Origin: Bisporella sp. PMI_857
Taxonomy: Eukaryota; Ascomycota; Leotiomycetes; Helotiales; Helotiaceae
DNA: 64,000 bases
Assembly (NCBI GenBank): GCA_021307315.1
Contig: JAJSPD010000021.1
Location: forward strand, 62,001 to 126,000
Direction: 5' to 3'
In this document: positions 34,034-45,126 of the stretch, in pieces
How positions within the stretch are numbered: the stretch's first letter is position 1
Layout of the letters: every line of letters begins with the position of its first letter
Notes under the pieces: generated by a model
What the model saw: only the letters and a program-made list of their open reading frames with translations
Databases searched by the model: none
What the model was told of the DNA's origin: nothing
Position numbers and translations under genes: made by a program

Positions 34034-37000
34034 ATGTCGCTATCTCAATCGTTCCTTCATCTCTTAGATGCCGCAGAGCACCGGGCCGCATTTAACTGTG
34101 ACGATGTATTTGGTCCTTTGAGCCATTGTTACCTTGACTTCACTCTCCTCTTTGAGCAGTCTGTGCTGTCTTCAGTTCCATCTCTTATTTTTATCCTAGC
34201 AGCACCATGGAGGATACATTTTCTACGCAAAGAGGATGAGAAAACTGAGCGAAATCGCCTCAAAATTTCGAAATGTGTGAGTGGTATCGAAATTTTTGAA
34301 TTGGCGGTTACTCATGGTTCGTCAGATCCTCCATGGAGTTTCATTCTTGCTTCACTTAATCTTATTGGTATTGTGGGCGTCATCCCCTTCGCTTAGAACC
34401 AAGGCAACCATACCATCGACAATTTTGAACTTACTGACAGCAGCAACGATTGTGCCGCTCTCAGCCCTTGAGAATGATCGCTCAGTTAGGCCGTCTTCTC
34501 TGATTAATATTTTCCTGCTTTTTTCCGGACTCTTGGATGTCACCCAAGCAAGAACATTATGGATGCGAAGAAACGAATTTGCTATAACCGAGATCTTTGC
34601 TGCAATTGTTGTTCTCAAATTCGCGTCATTGATGCTTGAGACATGGAGCAAAACACGTCTCTTGAAACCTCAGTATCATATACTCTCACAAGAGGCAACA
34701 AGCGGCATTATTAGCAGAAGTCTCTTGTGGTGGTTAAACGGCCTGATTGCTAAAGGATCTAAGCGTGTTATTAATTTTGATGATCTCGATGACCTGGACC
34801 CGAAACTTGCCGCCGGCGCTGTAGGAGACAAACTGAGAAAAGCATGGAACGAGCGTTGTATGTCTCCTACACGACTATTAAAGAAACCAATCTGACCAAC
34901 CGAAGCTCTGCCCACAGGAAAATTTGCGCTTGCATTTGCAACTTGGAGAGCCTATCGTGTTCAATTTTTTTATGCAATATTCCCACGCCTATGTCTTATT
35001 GGACTCATATTCACACAGCCATTTCTTATCACACGCATTTTAAGTCTACTAGAGAAACCAGATAACGACAGAACTCGTAGTGAAGGATATGGTTTGATGA
35101 TTGCCACAGGCTTGGTGTATATTGGTATTGCAGTGAGTATAAGTGGGCTCTAGTTTTGGTTGTATTGTAGTGACATGTAAATGGGAAGATTTCTATGTTG
35201 CATAGTAGCTATAGCTTGTTCCGGTTCACAACCATGTATCGTGGGGGCATGATCTCGCTGATCTACGAGCACTCTATCCATCTCAAAGAAGGTAGCATCC
35301 ATGAATCGGCAGCAGTTAGTCTCAGTAAGTGATGAACCCTGTATCCATGTTCTATGTATACATGCTCAAAAATCCTTCAGTGAGCAATGATGTTGACAAT
35401 ATCTCAACCTGCCTCAAAGAGATGAACGAAGTTTGGTCTCGTGCACTTGAGATCACACTTGGAGTTCCATTGTTAACTAGACAACTTGGCTGGGTGTCTG
35501 TTGTACCGTTGATTGTGGTAATTGGTAGGTATCGCTATAAAAACGTTGATATGTGCTTCGCTCATATTTTCAAGGTCCATTTTATGGAGCCGGTGTCTTG
35601 GCTAAACTTATAAGTAATCGCCAAAAGTTATGGGGAGACGCTACTCAAAAACGACTTGCGGTTACAGGTTCCATGCTTCGAGAAATGGGTAGCTTGAAGA
35701 TGATGGGGCTGAATGACGTAGTGGGACAAACAGTCCAGAATGAAAGAGTCATGGAAACTCAAGTGCGAGCAAGGTGGGGATGGATAAAAGTCTGGCAAAA
35801 TGTTATAAGTAGGAATGTATCAGATTTATGAGGTTTCTATTAACATACATAGTGAACATACCCTCCGTCATGGCTCCAGCGGCGACCTTTGGTATCTACG
35901 CAATCCAGGCATATCTTCAAGGCAGAGACTCCTTGAACACCGTTCAGGCTTTCACCAGTCTTGCTCTGATCAGCCTCGTTTCGAACCCAGCCACAAGGTT
36001 GCTTGCTGCAATCCCGAACACTGCAGCTAGCATCGGCTCTTTTGATCGTATCCAGAAGTTCTTGTTGATAGAAACCAGGACGGAGCAAAGATTGATCCCA
36101 AGGTCCTCACCTAACAGCTGCACTGGAAATGGTTATACAGATGAAACAATCACAGACTTCGAAGACTCCGCCGCGATGGTTCAAATTAACAAAGCAAATT
36201 TTAGGCCAGCTGCAGGGGCAGAGCTCATTCTTTCTGGAGTTAATCTCCAGATTCGTACTGGGACTACCATGATCACAGGACCTGTGGGAGCTGGGAAAAC
36301 AACGCTCTTGAAGGCCATTCTGGGTGAGGTGCCTGCTGACAGTGGCTCGGTATATGCCAAATCTGCACGAATAGCTTACTGTGCTCAGACTCCATGGCTA
36401 CAAAGTGGAACAGTGCGAAAAGCTATATGTGGAGTTGTGGAAGAGGATTTGATTGACTATGCATTTTACAAGACTGTGGTGGACGCTTGCGCGCTCGCTT
36501 ACGACATATCAAACTTCCCAAAAGGGGACAATACTCTTATTGGAAGTATGTAACATTAAACCGTTCATACTTCGACCTGTAATGTGGTAGACAAGGTATT
36601 GACGTGTTTATATAGGTCGAGGCATTACTTTGAGCGGCGGACAAAGGCATCGGGTCGCGCTAGCCAGAGCGCTTTATTCCAGATGTGATATATTGATTCT
36701 TGATGATATCTTGAGTGCATTGGACAAGAAAACAGAGAAAATGGTAATGGGCAAGCTCTTTGGCAGCAAGGGCCTTTTCCAAAAGCTTGGATCTACAGTG
36801 ATAATGGTTACACATGCGAGTAAGGACTGGCTTATCAAAATGGTGTAAAGCTAATTATATGGCAGCACAATATCTTTCATTTGCGCACCAGGTAATCACA
36901 ATTCCAGGTCCCTGTCAAGAGATCCAACAGGGAGCATATCGAGAAATTGAGGAATCTGGATTGCTCGTTGATCTATGTGATGACGAGGTCTCTTCCCAAG

Positions 37001-39131
37001 AAAGCATGGACAATGCCAAAGACTTGGAAGCTAACACCAGCCCTCAAGTGAAAGAATCAAATGAAGTTCAAGACCTTAGGAGACAGACGGGGGATGTGAC
37101 GATCTATAAGTACTATCTTAAGTTTGTTGGGTTCTTCCCCATAGTTGTTTTCGTATTCTTCGTGCTTGTGCAGGTGTTTTCAAGCAATTTCGCCAGTAAG
37201 TCTTGTCTCAAGTATCTATAATTGTCTATGCTGATACTTTTAGAACTATGGCTCAAATGGTTCACGGATAGTGATGGAACTCATGTTATACTTTTTATAA
37301 GCGTATATTTCCTTCTTGGGATGGGGTTCGCAGGTGGAATCGGTGGCTATGCGTGGTACGTGTTCATAACATCTCACTTCTCAAAACCAAGGACTAACCG
37401 CAGCAGGGCATGTGCTGTTTGGATCGGAGGCTCAACTGGCCGAAGGCTCCATCGTGTCCTCTTGGATACTGTACTAAGGTGAGATCTACAGCTTCGCGCA
37501 TTGGTTTTCACTAATATTTACAGAGCCCCATCGTCGTTCTTCTCACAAACAGAGACCGGCTCCATACTGAGCCGATTCAGCCAGGATATGGCCATGATCG
37601 AAAACCAGCTCTCTACTGGACTTCTCATTACGGTGTCTAGTAAGTGCTGCCTCATTTCACCACTTTTTGTTTCTGATACCTGGTGATAGATCTCTGTGGC
37701 GCAGTTGGCGCAGCAGCACTTTTAGCTACTGGTTCTCCATTGGTGTCTCTAACAGCTCCACTATTCATCGCCTTCGTGTATTTCCTTCAGCGCATTTACC
37801 TCCGTATATCTCGCCAGCTCCGTTTCTTGGACCTTGAGACTCGAGGTCCAGTATACTCGCACTTCCTCGAGACTCTAGAAGGGGTAGCCACAATCCGCGC
37901 CTTTGGATGGGAAAGAGAATTCACCGAAACGAGTAAGCGCCTTTTAGATGATTCTCAGAAGCCCTTTTACTTGATGTTCTGCGTCCAAAGATGGTTAGCG
38001 CTTGTTATGGACCTGATGTCTGCTGCAATGGCTGTTCTAGTGGTAGGATTAGCCATTGGGTTCAGACAATGGACAGATGCTGGATTGCTTGGAGTATCAT
38101 TGAACAGTCTTCTTAGTAAGTCCTTGTCAGTCTATAGTGAAATCTACCAGTTAACTGATAACCCCTCAAGCCTTCAATTGGAGTCTTGCTCAATTTATCA
38201 ACGGATGGACGATGCTTGAAACTAGTCTGGGTGCTATCTCCCGCCTCCGCAATTTCGAAAGAGATACACCTGTGGAGGCTCGGCCACATGAAGTTGGCAA
38301 TGTCCCATATGACTGGCCAAGTCAAGGCTCGGTAGAGGTCAAGCATCTCACAGTCTATCACAAGTATGAACCCCTTTGCGACTCTCGGCTCGAGTTAATT
38401 TATTCCAGCCCTTCTGCACCTGCCTTGAAGTTCATCAACTTGGCCATCCTCCCAGGCCAAAAAGTCGGGATATGTGGACGGACTGGCAGGTTCGTAGCCA
38501 TTGATAAATCCTACACTTTAAACTAAATTTCACTAGTGGCAAGTCTACTCTCCTCTCCTCGATTCTCCGCACAGTCGATATCGCATCTGGTTCCATCTCC
38601 ATAGATGGCCTCGATCTTTCCACTCTCCCACGCACCATTATCCGTCAGCACCTAACCGTAGTCCCCCAATCACCTCTCCACCTCCCTGGCACGCTCCGTC
38701 ACAACCTCGACCCACTTTCTCTCCACACCGACGACCAGATCATTTCTGCCTTACAGAAAGTCCATCTCTGGGATGTCCTCGAAGAACGTTCCATCTCCCT
38801 TTCCACAGACCTGATTCCGGATTCTTTATCAAAAGGTCAAGGACAACTGCTTGCGCTCGGAAGAGCCATATTGCAAAGACATAAGGTTGTTCTGTTGGAT
38901 GAGGCGACCAGTAGTGTAGATCAAGAGACGGATCGAGTGGTCAAGGAGGTAGTCAGGAAGGAGTTCAATGAGTCTACGGTGCTTACAGTTGCGCATCGAC
39001 CGGACACGATTTTGGATTCGGATGTCATTGTTGTTCTGGAGGCTGGGGAAGTGGTCGAGGTTGGGGAGCCAAAGGAGTTGATGGGTAAGGTGAGCAGATT
39101 GAGATCTCTGATTGGGACGGACTTGTTGTGA
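34034..39131 (+). CDS. ABCC-type (MRP-like) full ABC transporter
   Basis: ATP-driven exporter of drugs, conjugates or metabolites, in the plasma or vacuolar membrane. Sixteen exons: 34034-34276, 34326-34854, 34918-35132, 35189-35324, 35381-35524, 35575-35808, 35853-36545, 36616-36819, 36866-37195, 37244-37355, 37407-37478, 37524-37639, 37690-38115, 38171-38363, 38409-38489, 38537-39131; 1,440 aa, in frame at every junction. The N-terminal TMD0 opens with [21 protein letters not shown]1 has Walker [13 protein letters not shown]-loop [12 protein letters not shown], signature LSGGQ, and Walker B ILDD with Asp in the catalytic position, usual for ABCC NBD1. NBD2 has GRTGSGKSTLL, signature [15 protein letters not shown] and the H-loop AHRPDT. 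Introns are 44-70 nt. Substrate unknown. Confidence 0.93.
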
Positions 39132-40509
39132 CGTGTTTTTGAGGCTCAATGCAACGTTTAAAGTACATTTCGGAACGACCAAAACTGTCTTTAGATTTAG
39201 AAAATTAGAAAACTAGATGTGATAGACGATTTGCAATAGAGAGCTGCTTAATCCCCTCATACCTTAATATCCCAGCCACTAATGGTTATAATGTTAGCTT
39301 TTGACTTTCCTAAAACTAATGCACTTCTTATAACACACATAAATAAGGCTTTCGCACCTCAAGATCAAAAGAAGCAAAACTATGTATGGGGGTTTGTGGC
39401 TTTCATGAAACAGAAGCCGAAACGGAAACCACCCTGCCAATCCCTCTTGACAACAACAACCAACAGCAACCAATGCTTGTCATATATTTATGATGTCTGG
39501 CCCCCAACCCCCAAAGTTGGGAGAGGCATACGTTCCACAACATACGGGACGGGAGGACTGCTTGCCACAACGTCATTCTTGCATTAAGGATGATGTGAGC
39601 TAAAGAAATTGCAGCATGCAGACTGGGGCAAAATCAATTTATGTTTCCCAGGAGCAGGCTCGTAATATATGTTAATATCCTAGAAGTGAGTATTTTCGAT
39701 GGAATGCACGATGAAAAGCCACCGGATAATCCCGTGGCGGTTTCCTGCATATTCAAACGGACTCGCAGAACAGCAAATCCATTCATCATGGTGATGCCGA
39801 GCGCCTCCTCCTTCAGGTCCCCCATCTTCGATGGAAAAAGCATGGCTTTACGCTTTGACTATGCTCCTGAAAACCGAGCCACAACGTTGTAATAGCATGT
39901 AGCAGATATGGCCACTATTACTATTTGAATCAAACGGCGTGTAGTAGCTGGAGTCTGCCTTCCCCCAAATATTTTTATTGTGCCTGCATCATCCCATCAG
40001 ATTAATATAATAATGACTTGCTCTATCTGGAGGGATTGATAGGGGTAGGGCTGGCACATGCACTCTATTTTTCCACCTAGCCCCCTCTTGGCCCCTGGCT
40101 TCTTCCTATCAAAGATTTGCCATGCCGCAGAGCCTGAACCTGGGAGTGGTAACGATAAATGACCAAATCCAGCATCCATCAATACTTTTAAGGAACCAAG
40201 GAAATAAGCAAAACGCGTCTGAAATGCCGATGAATGTGAATGGACCCCATTGTTAAACGTGCACGCGTCCCACGCCGACCCGAATAGACTTTTTTCCCAA
40301 AAACCTAACGTTGGTGCCGTACAAGCCGAAGCACAATCGGATCCTTCTCCCGTCAGACGCACACGCGCGCACACACACACACACACACATGAAAAGACTT
40401 AATATATATATATCCTCAATTCCCCTGCCAGACCATTGTGAAAAGGAAGAAGAAAAAAAAAAAGTGTTTACGGTACAAAAGATGATTCTAGCCTGCCTGG
40501 ATACCAAAA
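39132..40509. other. Intergenic
   Basis: Between the ABC transporter 3' end and the Erf4-like gene. Small frames only. The part near 40360-40420 carries a CA repeat followed by an AT dinucleotide run; otherwise nothing recognisable. Confidence 0.5.
40363..40389. repeat. (CA)n microsatellite
   Basis: A run of about ten or more CA units preceded by CGCGCG-like sequence, about 120 bp upstream of the Erf4-like start codon. A short TATATATATA run follows about 20 bp later. Confidence 0.8.
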
Positions 40510-42384
40510 ATGAGTCCTAAACCTGACCCTGAACCTGGCCATCACCCATTTTTAAGCGAGGACCTGCATTTCAGGAGAGCAACACCAGCCAATCCATCAC
40601 TGAGACAGTGCATTAGCACCAAATTCCACCCCGAATACCCTCACTTCCAGTGCCGCCCATTAGACTCCACCCCTTTGTTGCTCCAGCTCTTGCTCCAGCT
40701 CTTGCTCCAGCTTCATCATCAGAGCTTCCCACCACGTAACGCACCCAATAGGGTCAGCATACGCGCCTTCAAGGCACCGTCTCAACGGCATCGCAAGCTG
40801 GACCCTCGACTCCCAAAGCCGGGCCGTCCACCTTGACAAGTGCAAATGCGCCAGCAAGCGCCAACTCTCAACTGCCATCACCCAGCTTTCAACCTCCCTA
40901 TCCCTCCCCAAACCCCCTTTCTACGACCACAGCGGGAGAGCTAGAGGTCCGCGTGACGAGCCCGAGTCGCTGGAGTCTAAGGAACGCTCTTGTCGGTGGC
41001 GGGATCCCCGAATTCTCTTCTCCATTTAGAAGTCGTGCTGGCACCGGCAGTAGTACAACTTCAAGACCGCGACCAAGACGAGCGAGCGCCGCGCGGCTGT
41101 GGAATCCGACGAATTCGACGCCGCGGACTTTTGCGCAGAAACCGCAACAAGAGGATTCAAGCCGAAAGAGGGATCAGTCAATTAAAAGCGAGGTTGTTGT
41201 AGCTATTCCTCTATCGCATCCGACTATCAGATCACATAGAGAAGAAGCAGGTGCAGGAGGAGAATATCCATTGTTGACCCTACCGGAGCAGAGGCATAGT
41301 CGGCATTCTGGATCTTTACGTGGGAGTTTACAGGTTGAAAGGAGTGGTAGTGAGACAGGGTCAAACAGGATATCACTACCGAGGAGTGTAAGCATTGATA
41401 TATCCCGCAGCAAAAAGAGTGGTGAACCGTCCCCTCTATCCGACCAGCCAAAACTCGACAAAGGAAAAGGCAAAGCAGTTGAATACAGCGAAGATATTCC
41501 CCATCCATCATCACAACCGGGAACTAGGAAACGAGCACAGAGCATTGGACTCCCAACAGCAGGTCTTTCTTTCGAAAAAGGTAAAGGCAAAGCAGCCATG
41601 GCTACCGACCTCGAAAGCGGACCACAAACCCAAAATTCTTATACACCAAACGGTATCTCGCACCTCCCACACAGCCCAAACAACGCCTCCCATGCCTCGC
41701 TCCACAGCGGCATTGGTCCTGCGCTCTCTACGAATGGAACATCCATCGTCGGCTCAGACGGTCCAGCCGGCGACCCAGCACAAGAATGGGGACCGCAGCA
41801 TCCATGCTACCCACACATGAACCCACACGTCCCTCTTTCCTCGCCCCTCTACCAATCTACGCGCATAATCCGCATTCGGCGAGACTGGATGGTCGAAGGG
41901 GATCTGGCACCTACCTTCTCGAATCTGTATCCCGAGATCTTGGATCCAGCTGGGGTTTCTGAGGCAGAGTTTCGTACTTTGATTGAGAGGATTAACAATG
42001 AGCTGGTGCCAGCGTTCAACCCATGGGGCGTGAGGAATATGGTGGATGCGCTGCTGGGCTTGGTAACCGGATGGGTGTGGGACGATTTGGGGTGGACGGG
42101 CATCAAAGGAAGGTTGGCGAAGGTGGAGAAGTATCTGGAAGAGTGGAACACAGAGATGGAGCGGAGGAGTAAGGATGGGTTGGGGAGCGTGCCGCAGGTT
42201 GTGAGTTTACGGAGGACAGGATATATGAACGTAAGTGCTCCTTCCACATGTCCGCTTCCAGCAATCTCTTGAATTGCAAGACCTAACAACCCTTAAGCTC
42301 GATATCCAAGTTCCTGACCCCGAAGTCTCATACCCCAACGACGACCGTCCACATTCCAGGCTCTCACAACAAGTCACCCACTAA
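40510..42384 (+). CDS. erf4: Erf4/Golgin-A7 family, Ras palmitoyltransferase subunit
   Basis: Erf4 partners Erf2, the DHHC palmitoyltransferase, at the ER and helps palmitoylate Ras. Exons 40510-40735, 40798-42230 and 42298-42384 give 581 aa in frame. The first 420 residues are low in complexity and disordered, rich in Ser, Pro and basic patches. The Golgin-A7/ERF4 domain is at about residues 430-560: RIIRIRRDWMVEGDLAPTF, the LYPEIL core, FRTLIERINNELVPAFNPWG, then LLGLVTGWVWDDLG. The last exon encodes LDIQVPDPEVSYPNDD and ends in QQVTH. The 5' end is the weakest part: the long exon has no ATG of its own before residue 250, so the 62-nt intron (CTCAAC branch site) joining an upstream ATG is inferred. 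The domain itself is clear. Confidence 0.82.
40679..40712 (+). repeat. 12-bp tandem repeat in exon 1 of the Erf4-like gene
   Basis: Nearly three copies of GCTCCAGCTCTT, encoding a Leu-Leu-Leu-Gln repeat. If exon 1 is translated as modelled, copy number could vary between strains without changing the frame. Confidence 0.75.
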
Positions 42385-42790
42385 CCGCCCCTTTCCCCTT
42401 ACTACTTTACGCTACACGCTTTAAATTTTACACTGGTTCATATTACAGCTGTACAAATAAATCTACAACATAATAATTACAACAACGAGGCTGGGAGGAG
42501 GAAACGGAACAGTGCAGGAACAGGAAAAAGAAGCAGATACCCCACACCTCAAAGCCGAGGTTTTCTTTTTTGCGTAGGCGTTCTGGATCTCATTTCCTTA
42601 CTTTGTACATTTTTCAGCCCATCCTGATAAACAAGCACCTTCTCCCACATTTCGGGAGTAGCGGTGAAGCATAGCTACCTTCTTTTCTTTTCTTCTCAGG
42701 AGGTGGGAGTGAACCGGGGGGATGTAAATATATACTTTTAATACGAAGACCAATTTTTTCCCGCCCTAACACCCTCCTTTTCTTGAAGGG

Positions 42791-42830
42791 GTTTTTTTTT
42801 TTTTTTTGGTTTTTTTGGGGGGGGGGGGGA
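42791..42830. repeat. Poly-T / poly-G tract
   Basis: A T run of about 16, a GG, a second T run and then about 13 consecutive G. Such homopolymers are error-prone in assemblies, and the G run could form quadruplex structures on its own strand. Confidence 0.85.
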
Positions 42831-42903
42831 TGATCTGTCCCGCAAGCCGAGCATGCGAAGGCGAAGGTGAAAAGTTCCACGTTACGTTGCGTATGTAGCA
42901 AGA

Positions 42904-42926
42904 AGGATGGATGGATGGATGGATGG
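42904..42926. repeat. (GGAT)n tetranucleotide repeat
   Basis: Five tandem GGAT units, a simple microsatellite in intergenic DNA. Confidence 0.8.
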
Positions 42927-43977
42927 CCAACAACCATGACCCGGACGGGAGGGGAGGGGAATGCTTCTCTCCTTCTCCTTTCCGGCTTTGAGCGCCGCGG
43001 CATCTTGGGCTGGGCGCGAAAAGCGTCGCTTTTGCGGAGTTGTCACGTAACGTTTTTGTTAGCGTTGGTATTTGGGACGCGGGTTAACACGAAATGGACA
43101 CCCCGGAGCAAACGGGTTGTGTTTGGTTGTGGTTGTGGTTGCTTTTGTCTGGGGATGGTCTCTAGCTGGGAGGCATCACACGCTTGACCACGGCAAAAGG
43201 GACCTGTGGTGGCAGTAGGAATGCGCAAGTGGAAAGAATTACTTGGAGGGGCAAAGCTGTTGGTGCGGTGGGAAATTATCAACGAGGCACAACTTCGGAA
43301 GATCAAAACTGGACCTTGCATTCAACTAATCTCAAGCAGCAGTTAAGCTCTCAATAGAAGCCTTGCGCAGTAGCTCAACCATCTCGAGAAAAAAAAAAAA
43401 CTCTCCTTTCCAACTTCCCCCGCTGATAGATTATTATCAGGCAGGCAATTTCATCCTTTTTAGCATATCCCCATGGTGCCATGCTCACTCCCACGCATCG
43501 CCCACTCTCCAGCCTCATCTGTCCACCACAGACATATTAAAATAAATAATATGCAATCGATATTGCAAATCGTTATTATGTCTATCCCAGACAATTGCAA
43601 TGATCCCAACCGAGTCCCAATTTCAACCCAGATATAGGGTAAGTGGAGAGTGTTGAATGCCGAATGTCGAATATTCGAATCGAAAATAATATGTGCAAAA
43701 TAGAAAGAAGGATGCCGAGCGCACGAGACATTGCACAGGCTCAAGGTCTGTCCTCCATATGTTCAAACCAAACAAAATACGCCATTGCCAGTCGCTCCGT
43801 CCTTGCGATAGGGAGGACGCTGACCCATGTTTCCAATACCGTGTCATCCAGATCATGGATTAAAAAGAAAAGTGTGCTGGAAAAAAAAGACAGATCAATG
43901 CTCGCCGGCAGATCATCGATGCTTAACCCCTCCAGGCCCTGCCGTTATGCACCGCAACAGAACGCCACCGGGTATTA

Positions 43978-45126
43978 TTATACAGAACCAAGTCGTAAAA
44001 GTGCTTCGATGGCCTCTCGTTCTTGAGAACTAGATGCCATGCCCAAAGCAGATAAATCAATATTATTAATTTGTTGAAGAGAAGGTCGTAGTGGCACTGA
44101 TTTTGCCATTGTTGAATGGGATGGCCCACCACCGCTGTGGGATCCCCCATTATATACTGGTACACGAGCCATGTACACATTTCGCTTCGGACCAGATGCA
44201 GAATATGACGCTGCCCGTAAGGCGGCTGCACCGATAGCCGCCCAATCTTCATCATCCGTTACATCATCAGGATCATCATCATCAGCCATAGGTTCATCCT
44301 CTGAAGGAGCTTCAGACGAGGAACAAGGCTCCTCTCCGTCCAGAGACATCTTGTCTGCTTCATGTTCCGCCATCATAACGTCCATTTCGTCGTCATGAGA
44401 GAAGACTGCAGAATCTCCAGCCCAGCTGGAACCTGGTGCATTGAGTCGCGTTCGGTCGAATGAATAACCACCAGGTTTGGTGATGGGCAAGCCAACAGAA
44501 TATGAGGAGGGAATACTTGGTGGAGGCGAGTGTTGTGTGGTGCGACTACGACTTGGATGTCCCTTCAGTCTCGCATCCCATCGACCCCAACCCACCTTTT
44601 CAAACTTTACATCCCCTTTCACGCCCCCCATGTATTCACCATTGCCGCGACCCTCGAGGGCCCCCACGACCAGTCTTCTAGCCTTGGTAGGCGGGATCCC
44701 AGAGAAACCCGGCACCGAAGTTGTCAGGTAACCCATGATGTGACGGATAGCCAAAGGACCATGCGCCAAAAGAATCTCTGGCAAATGGTGCTTCGCCAGC
44801 AGAGTTGGTGTGATGGCTCCTGTAACATCAGATCCAGGCGAACCAACATCATGCCCTGGTTCAGAGAACCCATCTTGTCCGCTGCCATCATGGCCATCGT
44901 GTAGGTCTAGATCCGACTCCATATGCTCCACGATTGCCGGGATGGCGGAAGAACGTGTTCCATAAGGCTTCAAAGCCTGAGGAGGCAAGGTGGGAGAAAT
45001 GGAGTTTGGAGGAGTTGGTAGAGGGTGACCATTCCCAGCAAGACCACCTTTGGTCGCTACAGCAGCTAAGCTGTCTCGACCAGTGACCTTGGGGATATCG
45101 CGAGCAGAGGATGCCATGATAGCCAT
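43978..45126 (-). CDS. Stb3-like Sin3-binding protein
   Basis: Homologue of yeast Stb3, which binds the Sin3 deacetylase complex and the ribosomal RNA processing element to couple growth signals to ribosome-biogenesis genes; nuclear. Single exon, 382 aa. The conserved Stb3 domain is at about residues 105-185: ITPTLLAKHHLPEILLAHG, then IRHIMGYLTTSVPGFSGIPP, KARRLVVGALEGRGNG and FEKVGWGRWDAR. The following basic, Ser-rich segment (GHPSRSRTTQHSPPPSIP) and a strongly acidic stretch near 300-325 (DEPMADDDDPDDVTDDED) flank it. The start at 45126 (MAIMASS) is chosen over an in-frame start 42 codons upstream because that extension is not conserved-looking; the second Met, three residues on, is equally possible. 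Faces the Erf4-like gene tail to tail. Confidence 0.88.
   Translation of the reverse strand: MAIMASSARDIPKVTGRDSLAAVATKGGLAGNGHPLPTPPNSISPTLPPQALKPYGTRSSAIPAIVEHMESDLDLHDGHDGSGQDGFSEPGHDVGSPGSDVTGAITPTLLAKHHLPEILLAHGPLAIRHIMGYLTTSVPGFSGIPPTKARRLVVGALEGRGNGEYMGGVKGDVKFEKVGWGRWDARLKGHPSRSRTTQHSPPPSIPSSYSVGLPITKPGGYSFDRTRLNAPGSSWAGDSAVFSHDDEMDVMMAEHEADKMSLDGEEPCSSSEAPSEDEPMADDDDPDDVTDDEDWAAIGAAALRAASYSASGPKRNVYMARVPVYNGGSHSGGGPSHSTMAKSVPLRPSLQQINNIDLSALGMASSSQEREAIEALLRLGSV

Larger units (their letters stand above)
42385..43977. other. Intergenic, convergent 3' ends, with simple repeats
   Basis: Between the convergent Erf4-like and Stb3-like genes. Contains a poly-T/poly-G tract and a GGAT repeat, listed separately. 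Open frames on both strands (for example 42614-43003 and 43460-43744 minus) follow the simple repeats and show no domain. Confidence 0.5.

Noticed and set aside
35800..35860. Apparent frameshift in the ABC transporter
   Set aside because: A 44-nt intron at 35809-35852 restores the frame and gives NVI then [13 protein letters not shown], as expected in the family.
8600..39131. Secondary-metabolite gene cluster
   Set aside because: Transporters, regulators and oxidoreductases are present, but no PKS, NRPS, terpene cyclase or prenyltransferase is seen on either strand.
40833..40835. TTG as the start of the Erf4-like protein
   Set aside because: No ATG lies there; an upstream ATG at 40510 joined by a 62-nt intron with a branch site explains the frame.
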